In this document: positions 38,901 through 50,900 of the stretch, in pieces | Layout: every line of letters starts with the position of its first letter | Position numbering within the stretch: position 1 is the stretch's first letter | Source of the DNA: Solea solea | Lineage: Eukaryota; Chordata; Actinopteri; Pleuronectiformes; Soleidae | Direction of reading: 5' to 3' | Assembly: GCF_958295425.1 (NCBI RefSeq) | Contig: NC_081140.1 | Coordinates: forward strand, 10,997,433 to 11,061,432 | Length of the DNA stretch: 64,000 bases | Made by a program: the position numbers and the translations under genes | Notes under the pieces: model-generated | What the model was told of the DNA's origin: nothing | What the model saw: the letters and a program-made list of their open reading frames with translations, nothing else | Database searches by the model: none

Positions 38901-41900
38901 CGTGGTCTTGCAATTGTGTTACCATAAGAAACACCGGTAAAGACAGGAAGTGTTAACAAACACAGCTCAGAGTGCTCACACACACACACACATACTGACA
39001 TTGTCAGAAAAGACTGAGGGGGTAAAAATGTTAATTAATGCTGAAATGTCTCTGCCTCTCTCTTCTCTCCAGGTACATGGGTGACATTTGGAGGACAGAT
39101 AACAGACGAGGTATGAGACTCTTAATTATTAAAGCTGCTTATTGATTGTTTTGGTTTTGTTGTACCACATGTAGACTCATTTATGAGGAGTAAAGTGTTG
39201 GCCCAAAACAAATGTGATCATGATTGTGTGCACACGTGTGCATGGTTTCCGTGCCGACAGAAATGTGTGTGCATTTAGTTACTACAAGATAAGGAGAAGA
39301 GCTTCTTTGGAAGTAACACCAGAGGCAGGCCTTCAGCTCCACACTTTGAACTTCTTTGTTCCACAATAAAGCATGTGCTTAGTCACTGTCTATTGCTGAT
39401 TTTCAACAACATTTGTTTTGTCTTTTGTCCCAAATGCAATAATGCACCGAGCGACACTTTATCTTTTTGCTGATTTGTTTATTTATTGTTGCAGATATTT
39501 CAGTGGACGTTTTCAAAAACAAAAAAACACTCTTAGTTCATTTTGTCAGATTGCTTGCAATATTTTGTCTTCTGTCTTATGTACTTTGATGAAGTGGCAA
39601 CTTATTTATCATAGCTATCATACTGTAGCTATCACGATCCATGGTGCCCTTTATCTAATAACATCAAAGGTCCACAATACCACATTCCTTTCCCTTTAAG
39701 AGCAACTGCTCAAGGCCGTCAGTTAACTCCTTTAACTGTTCACAGATTACACTGTAACATGTAATCAATTCAACTAAATCTAAACTAAATTAACTCAATA
39801 CTGGCTCCTACATTCCCCGGTTCCTAATTGGGAGGCAGTAAGGCTACCAATTACTCAAAAATAACACAAAGGTGCCAGCAATATACATACACACATTAAA
39901 TGTACCCGGTTTATACACAAAATTAAGGTCCATCTCATTTATCTGGGTATTTCGTTCATTCATTTCAAGGTGCAGCGTCATCAACAATCATTACTACATC
40001 TCCAGGATTGAGGTTTTGTTTCACTTTTTTTGACGCTCCCGTAGAAGAGGCAGATACTCACGTCCCCACCTCTTCCAGAATAGGTCGGCTAGGTAATGCA
40101 CCTGTTTCCATCTTCTGCGTGAATGAAAGTCTTCTTTTCTCAAACCGTCCAGGTTTCGGCTGCCTTTTCAAAAGCAGGAGGTGATTAGGGGTCGAAGCTT
40201 CAAGGTCATTCGGGTCGTCAGACAATATTGTTATTGGCCTGTCTTCAGGGATTCATCATCAATGGTCTGTTCTTTCAGTACAGATTTTTAGAAGTTTTCT
40301 CACTGTCCCGAATTTGCCTTTCCCAGATACCACCAAAGTGTGAACCTGCGGGGGGTTAAAAATCCACTGTACTTCCTACACTGACGAAGTGTGTCTTGTA
40401 TTTTGTTTTGATTCCTCGCTCTGCAGCAACACAATTGGTCCCATTGTCTGAACAAACTGTTGATGCCTGACCTCTCCTGCACATAAACCTTCTGAGTCGG
40501 TGTCCAGTGTGTGAGTGATCTCACACAACGTCCTCTTTTCTTTTCAGCAAAAATGGTCCAAAATAGTCTATGCCAACATGTGACGTCCTGAGCCTTTAGA
40601 AAACTGAGAGGTAACAGTTTGTGAAAACCTACAGGGGAGTGTTCAAATGAATCCAATGAACAAAGTAAACACAGCATGTTTATATACAGGGTCCAACGGT
40701 ATGCAAATGCAAGAGCGAGGCTGGTTACAAAAACAGAAGGAGAGAGACGTCATTCTCTGTGAATGTTTCTGATCTCTTGTAAGACAAACCTTTGCATGTT
40801 AATCCTTTAAATGAACATAAACTTTTATTAGGGCAATGAAGTCAGGCAGTGTCAGCTACAGCAGTTATGAAGCACAATTTAATATATACAGGATCATTCT
40901 CGGCTGTATTATCTGTACGTGATTCCATTGTACTATATCATTTGTCTGTAATTATAATAAAATCAGATATTGATTTTTAACTACTGTAATTTCACTTAAT
41001 TTATACCAAAGAAGATCTGAAAGATCATTAAGAAGAATAAGTCATGAACCAAAGCACACAGTGACAAAGAAAACAATGATAAATGTCCCATAGTCACACA
41101 GACTATGGGACATTTATCATTGTTTTTTTTTTTTTCCTAACTTGGTGCTGTGACGCTTAACCTTGATCACACTGCAGTTGGCTGGCTGTCAACGTTCTGG
41201 CAGGCTCAGTTAGCCCACAACTATTATATTTTCTCTGTTTTTTTTTGCTGTAAGAGAGAAGGGACATACTGACGGTCAATATGTGAACACCACACATACT
41301 GATGTCCTCTCCCTACACTCATGTTGATAAAGTCTAATATGCTTTGATGTTGCTGCTGGGGCTCTGGCATTGGCCATCACACACAGTCCCTACACAGACA
41401 CTCACACACACACACAAAGAGGGACACTAAGAGACAAGAGAACATAGCTCAGCCCGGAGGACAAAGTAAGCTTATGTAACAGGATTATTTTTCTTACCTC
41501 GGGGCTTTGTGCCATCAACTCACATCATACACTCAAAGCCTGGTTCCCTTCTTCTCTCTCTCTCTCTCTCTTTTTGAGTGTCCTCAGTCCAGTGTCAGTG
41601 CCATCAGTCAGACACATCACCCCTCTAGGCTGCTCTGCTTCAGCACAGCTGGGAAACTGTTTGGACTTGCGCCAGTTCTGTGCTTCTCAAACTTTTTCTG
41701 CTACCCAGAAGTAAAAAATTCTTCATACATACCCCACATTTTTTTCCCCCCAAATGATGAACAACGAAAGGAACTAATAGAAAGGGTTTGAGACCGTAAT
41801 TGAGTGAGGAAAAACTCCACAAAAACCTTGTCCAGGGGAAAAATGGGAGAAAGGTGCCGGATTCCTCTCCCAGGACGGACAGATGTGCATGGGTCATTTG

Positions 41901-44900
41901 TCATCTGAGCTGAGCCAGAGTGAGGACGTTGTGGGCCAGATTATACAGTGTACCTCATACAAGTGTCTTACTGTTTCAGCAATTTATTTCTCCTTCAAAA
42001 CTATGCGACCATCTGAAGATCATATCCGGTCACATTCAGTTCATCCACAGCGGCCTGAGGTGAGAGGGAGTCAGAAATGTGAGTAAGCGTCGATGCTTCA
42101 TTACCAACACAATCCTCTGACCTTATGAAAGTCAATGTAAGCTCTTGACAGCAACTGACCTTTTGGAGACACGTCGTGAATAAGCAATCACTAAAGTCCA
42201 ATCAGTCACGCTTTAAATACCGACACTGCTGCCCCTGCTGTCTGTGTCTCTGAAGCATAAAAATTTAATACCCACTGTGTTCCACCTTTTTAAATTCTCT
42301 TTATTTACATCATGCGTTTTCTCTCTCCCAAACTTCTCCTTGGTTGTAAACAGCTGTTTCCAATCTCCTCTCAGCAGGAATCAGTTTGGTTGAACATGAT
42401 CATTTTCTCTTTCGTGCCCGTCCCAAATCTTCCTCTCCATTACTAACTCCCCCTCCTATTTTTCACCTCCCCATTATAAAGCTCTGTCTTTTCATTCTGC
42501 TCTGTTTGCTTTAATGGCACTCTGGGACTCGTAGACGGAATGTGCCATTAGGAGATGTGGACATTGTTCCCGCTGTCCTTTTACTTTCAAACATTTCTTC
42601 TCAGCCACTTGTCTTCAGCGGGGATTTTTCACTCCGGCATCCTTTCACCAGAACTTTTGCCAAAGCATTTTTATCTTTTGTAACCTGAGAGGAAATGATA
42701 GAAGTTCTGATTTTCGCAGCCTGCAGTCAGGTTTCTCACAGGGCAAGAAGTCTTTTGTCACCGCATTACACAACAACTACTGTGAGTGTTTTTCCGCTCA
42801 CTGTACCGTCTGTTACTTTTTTTAATTGTGTCTTAATTCTGTTTTTTAGCAAATTGATTAACATTCTTGTCTCTTCTATGCCAACGGAGAGCTAATGTCT
42901 TCATTTAACCTTGTGCTTTTTATTGTGTCTATTGTATTTAAACACACTAATTAAAGTTTATATTATTGTATCAGCACTTCACTCGGGATGGAAGTGTTGC
43001 CTGGTCGGTGCTGATGACTGAGAAAGGGTTGAAGAAGGTTGAGACAGATTCTCACAAAGAGGAGGTTATATAATTCTGCTGTCTGACACCAGTGAAACTG
43101 CACAACACCTACATACTGCACATGCACTGCCAGGCAGGCAGGCGTTCACACAGACGACCCAGACAAACACATTTTTGTGCACAAATATCAACACAAACAC
43201 ACAAACACTCTACCGGCATTTGATGACAAAATGATGCTTCCATTAAACACCCAATGCAGTTACAATCAACATGGGGAAATTCAATCCTGGTCAGATTTCT
43301 ATGCATATGACACACTCACATAAACACATATCATGTATAGACGTATAAAAAAAAAAAGATGTGGTCTTCCAGGTTCCTCTTCAAGCCAGCAGGAAATGAG
43401 AATATATTGAATAACTAGGGACGACTCCACTGGATATAAAAAGAGCTCCACTTCATTGATTTATAATGACTGATTGATGCCCCCTACTTTGAGAAAAATA
43501 GATGATTAAGTATGGTACATACAGTATGAGTGGACATCAGTGTGATTGACAGCGGGTATGGTGGTCCAATCAGCCAGCAGGTTGCAGTTGCAAACTGTCA
43601 AACTGTCGAAACTGGCAACAGCTAAATCGTAGTCAAGGAGGCTTCACATTCTTCTTCACATTCTTACGGGTGACATCGCGATTGGTTGCCAAGACCAGGA
43701 CCAACAATTGTCATTGTGGGCTTTATAAGCACTAAAAGAACACTTCCAGTCCGATAAATATCACAGCAGAGACAGTGGAGAGGGATGTCTCCTGGGCTCA
43801 CAACACCTCGCTGATAGTAGGCAAAGCACAACAATGCCTCTACTTTTCAGAAGCCAGTAGTCAACTTTTATAGATGCACCATAGAGAGCATCCTGACCAC
43901 CTGGTACAGCAGCTGCGCCAAAGCTGCTAAAAAGCCCTGCAGTGTGTCAGGGAAACGGCACAGGACGCAGTTGGCATTTAATTGCCATGGCTTGAACACT
44001 CTCATAAAACTTAAGACAAAAATGACATTACTTGTTCTAAACATTAGTTGTTTGCGCTCCACCCATCACACGGGCACCTCAGATTTGGCCACACATGCAC
44101 AAACTGACTAAAAAAAACAGCATGCAAACCCCCCCCCCCCTCCCCCCCAACTGCCATTAACCTGCTGAACTCTACAAGCTCAGACTGTGCCATAAGTTAT
44201 TAATATGTCCAATAACTTCTCTCCTGCTACACAATGGCACATTTGTGATGACTTGTTTGAGGTTATTTTTCTGTATGTAGTTATATATCTTTTTTGGATA
44301 ATAATAGAACTCTGCTTTTAAAGTATATATTTTTTGTGTTCTTTTATGCCTCAGATTTGAAAATTACATCTTTGGATTTGAATGTATGCCTTGAGATTTT
44401 AATGCACATCTGCAGTTGTAATAAAATCATTTGCTTGTCCTATACAATGACAATGAATGACTTCAGTCCTGAATAAAGCAGCACTGCTGCAGCCTATTCT
44501 GCAGGACACACTGTGCTTATTGAAGTGTATTCAGTAGCTAACACATTCTGTGCATGAATAGATTATTATTATTTTTTTTTTTTTAATTGCATGTGTGTCA
44601 GTGCAGCATGTCCACTGTTCATGAACCACATCTCTGGTCGTCACCTTTGGACTCTACAGGTCACCGCTTATTCATAATCACTACCCAGTTTCTATCATGC
44701 TGATTCTGCCACATCCTTGTGGAGAGTGTCAGGGTCAGAGCAAACGCAAAAGCAAACTCTTCATATTTTGTGTTCTGCATGAGTGGGGTGACTGTAAGTG
44801 TTTTCCCCTGCGTTGAATACATGTTGTTTCTCCAGAAATCCTGGATGAAAAATTGTGAGAAAGCAGGTGTGAGTGCTGGAGAGAAACTAGGTACCAAACT

Positions 44901-47900
44901 TCTACTGTACAATAGACCATACAAATCTTAAACCAGTGATTAATGATATAGTACTTGTATTCCTATATATTCTCGCTCTCTTTACAAGGTCTCTGAGAGT
45001 TTGCACCTGTTTGTGTATTGTCCTGAAGTAGGCCACGGTCTTAGGCTGCATCCATTCAACTCTGTTTGGTTTAAAACTTTAGTGCATAACTTATAGAAGT
45101 ATTAATACATGTCTGTTACATGTCTGTTACACCAAACTACTGTCGAATTTGTTCACACAAAGCTGATTAAGCGTCTGCGTGACACTCTCTCTGTGTTTTG
45201 CACTATAGCGGTGTTTAGATCTTGTGTCATTCTTACACTGCACAATGGAATTGTTTGATTATATGTCAAAACGTGAGGAAACACCAAACACCCTCCAGGC
45301 TGTATCCCTCACCATTTAAGCTGTACTTTCCCAGGTTTCTAAAGTCATCCTACACACTACCATGCAATGCTGCTGAGCCACATTTCTCCCTCTCTTCAGA
45401 TTTCATCTACAGCATAGAATATAATCTACTTTGTGAAAGAAACTCGCTTAACTCTCACATAGTCATCTGTCTAATTAAAGGAATCCTTGCACTTCCTTCT
45501 CACTGTTGTTGTTTTTCCAAACAACTATAGACCAGAGAGTCAGTTTCCTGTTTATGTGCACGCCCAGTGTAGCTGGAAGTTCATGTGATACACACTCTTA
45601 GGTGTTGGTATGGATGCAGATTCATTTGAGCTGAGATACTCCCTATGTGGTAAATGCCATTTTCATTACATTTCATTTCCTTACATTATATTACTGTGAA
45701 AAATGCATTTGACAAATATGTTGGTACCTACGTTGATATTTCTATTGAACTGCAGCTCTTTAATGATTGGTTTCTTTGACAGGAAACAAGCCCACCTTTC
45801 TATGTCCCTCTCTCCATGTGTGTGTTACCAGGTTGCAGAGCAGCTAATGACCATTGCATATGAGAATGGAGTCAATCTGTTCGACACAGCTGAGGTCTAT
45901 GCAGGAGGCAGGTGGGTGTCATACAACACTCAGTCTCTGTGCAGTTCACTTGAGCTCAGAACAACCTGTTCCACTGAAATCTAGGATATGTTAACACACA
46001 GAGTAATGCTCGACTATAGTTTCACACACAACTGGCTGGTATGGAGTGTCATGCACTCGTCCAGATGTACATTTACAACAAACGTTGACTGTGTTTGGTG
46101 TAATGACAGCGAGTGAATCACAAGATTGATATTGTGCAGGGAAATGTAATGGATTCAAACTGCAGTTTAATAACGTCACCTCATTTATATGTCCTCGCAG
46201 GGCCGAAGTCATTCTAGGAAACATTATCAAGAAGAAATGCTGGAGGTAATGATGACATTAATGTGCTGCTTCATCACTGTGTGAATGGAGAAAGTCAGAG
46301 AAGGACTGTGTGTGTGTGGCTGTGGAGCAAGTGGGTGATTTCATTGGACGTGGAAGCATACCTAGTGATGCTGAGATATAGAGCGATATAAACACACACA
46401 TGCACACGTCTTCATTTTCTGCCCGGAGACTGTGAGGAGAAAGTCACATTAACATTAAAAGAAATTTTAAAAAAAATAAATTTAGGAGTAAGTCGTTGGG
46501 ATGAAATTACTACCTTACATTTGTGATTGTATTTGTAAATTCAAAAATTGGTAGATGTCTATCAGACAACATGTTTGACTATAACAGGAACTATTAGTAA
46601 CAGGAAGTAACTGATGGAGCCTGTTTCTAGTAAGTAAATGCTCTGTATTGTCATTTTCTGCTCTTGATGACCACTCTAAGCATTCCAGTACAAAAAACAC
46701 CACCCCATCAGTCTCTAAATGTGTCAGTATGCAGCAGAGTTCACGTGGGAGCAGTCAGCTGCTGCTCTTCTCTTGCTGTGCTGGCTGTTTGTTCCATCAT
46801 CGTGCAGCTACGTGTCATGTACGAGGGAGAGGACTAGATTACAGCAGGAGGCGGTTTGATGCTGCTGCAGCACAGACACAGTGAGCCTGACATGTCGTCA
46901 TGGATTAAGTAGATTATTAAGAGGGGGGAAAGAAGAACACACGGTACTGAGGGATGAAGATCAGTTTCACCACTTGTTCAGATTTGATAGCACTTTGATG
47001 GGGGTCACAGTACACATAAATATCAGCTGAGGAGGAAGCTTTTAATATTGTGTTTCCTCTGTTAGGTTTTGTGATGCTGAAGACATGTATGGTCTTGGAC
47101 AGCTATTACAATACTGGGACCATATCATTAAAATAAACATGCATTATTTAGAGAGAAGATAATTATTTGATGTGCTTTTACTACATATAACTTGATTGAA
47201 TGTATGATATTTGAAATAAGTGATCAATTCACAGAGCTCTGATACACTGTAGCTAAAGAGAATAACAAACTGAGTCTCTACAGTGCAGTGTGTGTGTGTG
47301 TGTGTGTGTGTCACTCAGTGTGTCACTCAGTGTGTTCCTCTGTATATTCACAGGCGATCCAGCTTGGTCATTACAACTAAACTCTACTGGGGAGGAAAGT
47401 AAGTAAGAGAAGTTAAAACTCATTAAGATTTGAGAACAAATTACACATATACAACAACACCACAAGAAGACCATTCATCCACACAACGCTGTAAGACTGG
47501 ACAATGTATATCTAATATTTAGTGTCAAATATGGTGATTTGAATCATTTTTAAGTAAAGCATCAGTTAAATATTAACTGTTATAGGTTATTGAGCATTGC
47601 CACAAATACTATTTACTGTTTGTTAATTGTTGGCATTTTCTCTGGTAGTTTTCTCTGTTACCAGCCTGAGCAACATCATCATGTCACATAATGTTGCAAC
47701 CAACACAACAAGCAATTCTACTTTGGGGGACTGTCCAACCAGTTCTGTTGATAAGTGAAGAAGTGAAGTTATTCCTGAGTATTCCTTCAGTCCTGCATGA
47801 GAGTCATTTTCCTCCTCTGGAGTTTTAAGGCATTATTATGCCGAGCTATTGAAAGTGTCCTGGTGCGTATCAGACAGGTTTTTACTTAAACCACGTATTG

Positions 47901-50900
47901 TGACGCACTGCAGGGGTTCTAAAACTAATTGAAAATTACCCTGCAGTATTTTCAAGTCATTAATGAAGTGCCAGGAAGTTCAGATAATGGTAAAGGCAGT
48001 CATCGTAAAGTAAATGAAAAGGCTGAAAGAAGTGAAGTTGTGCACACATTCACAAACACGTGTAAATTGCATCTCATTTTGTTTTGTTCCATTAGAGCAG
48101 AGACAGAGAGAGGATTGTCAAGAAAGCACATTATTGAAGGTGAACACACACACACACACACACGTAATGAAAAAACAACAACTTTACGCTTTTGTGCTCA
48201 GTTTTTATTGTGTCAGTTCAATCAATTTTACGACATGTCTCTGTCCCTCAGGTCTGAAAGGCTCTCTACAGAGGATGCAGTTAGAGTATGTGGATGTAGT
48301 TTTTGCCAACCGCCCGGACAGCAATACTCCCATGGAGGGTGAGTCACATGTCATTAATGATGTCAGTCAAGTGGTAGTGATGCTTCTTATCTAGACGTTC
48401 ACTATGTGCCACATTACTGTTCTTCCTGAAGTCACATTTCCTTTCCTGAACCATCCTAAAATCTCTAACATCCAAATTCTATATGTACTGTATTGCCACA
48501 TGGGGATCAGTAGTTGCTGTTGTTTTGTAATTCACACTGGAGACAGTCTTGGGTTGAACATGTTTTTTTGTTTTTTCTTAATGTAGTCAATATGTCATCC
48601 AGCTTCATCCATAGCTGGAAATGTGAGCGTTGTTTGTAAATGTCCACATTCACTGTGCTTTTCCCTAATGTGCATTAGCAGTGTTCTCGTTAGTCATTTT
48701 AAATTAAATGTGTTCTTCAGGGTTCATCCAATTACCTGCTGGTTTACTCTTTGTACCAATTACTTAGTGTTTACAACCAATCAATGAGAACTTTTAATGG
48801 TAATTAGGCTCTGGCTCTGTGTACTTAACGCTCCTTCAATTGGACTTTTAAATATGTTTAAGTAGCCTAATCTAACTGTGTAGATATGTGGATAACACTG
48901 GATAAGATGCAGGTGATAATTGAATGTGATATATGTAAAATATGCAATCCCAGTTCAAAACACTGCACTAGTGTCCTATAAATAAGACGGTGTTAAACTG
49001 CATTCATGAACACATTTATGTACATAACTATGTCCCAGGCTTCTTTTTTAATTCTTATAAACATCGAACCCATTAGGTTAATTTAAAGCATGTCAGCCAC
49101 TGACGGAGAGTGAAAGTGAACGTGTGTCTGCCTGAGAGCAGCACCGAAGAGTTATCACATGATCAGAGGAGACGACAAGGCGAGAATACGGAAAAAAAGT
49201 TCCATACTTTAAATATCCACTGACAAAGTGAATCCCCATGTTGCGTCCCTGGCGAGAAAAGTATCCACTCTGACACGGCCTGTCGTCAGCTTCCTCTCCC
49301 ATTTTCAGCATCTGCATCTTAATGCATCTCCACTGCAGACGCTCGATTTTCTTCTTACACACAAAGACTTTGATTTTACCGTTTTTTTCTTATCCTTCAC
49401 TGTTAGATTTCTGCCGCCAACCTCTTTGTATTCGCGCTAATGCATCAACTTCCCTCCTCCCTCTGCTCTCTCTCTTGTTATGTCGGCTTGAAATTGAGAC
49501 AAGTAGCATTTAAAAGTGGACTCAGTGTGATGCCAAAGACTCGGTGGGTTGGACGGCAGGAGGGCAGGACAGGAGACGGTGAAGAGGACAGGAGCAACAA
49601 GATATAGGAGAGAGACAGACAATTATATGCTTGTCTTAATACTGTGTTATTCCCTTTGACAGGATGATATTAAGTTAGACGTCTGTGTTTTAGCCTGTTA
49701 ATTATCACTTACCAAACTGAAGGGAAAATGAAAACCTGCGTTCGGTCTTTTTAGGTCCTTGTGAATAAATAATTTGTGCTTATTTGCTCCCTGGCTTTTC
49801 TTTATCTACCTACAGTTCTTTGTAAACTTTTTTTGTTTTTTGCCAATACTCTCTTCTGACCTGCTTAACCCACATAATCTGCTCTCTTGCCAAGAAGCAG
49901 TTATACTGAGTGAAATACCAGGGTCCTGCCACAGTGAACGATTGCATTGTAATTGGAGTGAGTACAGGGAGAGATGAATAACCTTAATGATGGCTCCATA
50001 CTGAGTTTTTGTTGGCTCTGACTGCTGTTGGCTCCTGCAGTCAGCAGAGTTGGGGCTGCTAATTATCATTGAAATTGCAGCGTATGAACGTAATCAGCGG
50101 GGGTTTGTTAGTTTGTCATAATTTAAAAAGTTGGTGCTATTTGTTTTATTCCAGGTGCTTCCTTGTGATTTTCATAGTCCTTTTTCTGTTGACTTGTTGT
50201 TTTGAGCTTTCTTATTGTTTCAGTAGATCTTCTGCCCATTCTCAAGTGGCCATTAGGTGCATGCATGCATAAAAAAACATGGTCTAAAGCACCCTCTACG
50301 CTGACATGTATTTAAAATGATTCTTGTAGTTGATTTTAAATCTAAATTTGTTTTGTTTTTCTTGGGAGCCAGAGCCAAGTATTTCTGGAGAGAGGAGCAT
50401 AACATAAACCTATTGTGTTTGTGTGTCTCCAGAGATCGTTCGAGCCATGACCTATGTGATAAACCAAGGCATGGCAATGTACTGGGGAACGTCACGGTGG
50501 ACGGCCATGGAGATCATGGTGAGCATCATTGAACTCTTTGTGTAACAACTAAATGTCTACTTGAGTGAGGATCATTGCAGAAAGAGAATAATGAAAATTC
50601 AATTCATTTGCCTTCAGTTGATTTTACTGCACAACAAGAAGAAAGGATTGAAATAAATTCCTTATCGCAGGAAACTTTCATTCCACTGTAGCGTGATATA
50701 TTTCATGTTCCATGTGATAACAGATGTGTGATCTATTTGTTCTGTTGGTCCAGAAGCAAGAAACTACTTACTAAACTAATGAAACTACACCTTAACTCTC
50801 TTTGAGCCGATTATTACTGTTTATTTTGGACACATTGGCTTGTGCACAGTCATGGTATGCGTGGTTTTCAGGGATGTGCTTCCCTCCTTGTCTTGTCAGA

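Larger units (their letters stand above)
32656..39072 (+). other. kcnab1: kcnab1 intron 2 (6.4 kb)
   Basis: Donor GTGAGT, acceptor TCTCCAG. Holds CA/TG microsatellites, one MITE-like element (35844-36190) and low-repeat stretches (about 34800-35050 and 37380-37900) that look like candidate conserved non-coding DNA. No other exon seen. Confidence 0.9.
39111..45831 (+). other. kcnab1: kcnab1 intron 3 (6.7 kb)
   Basis: Donor GTATGA, acceptor GTTACCAG. It is the most transposon-loaded intron: a minus-strand BEL/Pao remnant, a perfect hairpin, an uncharacterised repeat-like block (about 41650-41900) and a plus-strand LINE 3' end. The stretches 42.0-43.7 kb and 44.5-45.8 kb show nothing further. 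Confidence 0.9.

Noticed and set aside
40300..40677. 125-residue minus-strand open frame as a gene
   Set aside because: It is a frame-shifted part of the BEL/Pao integrase remnant, not a cellular gene.
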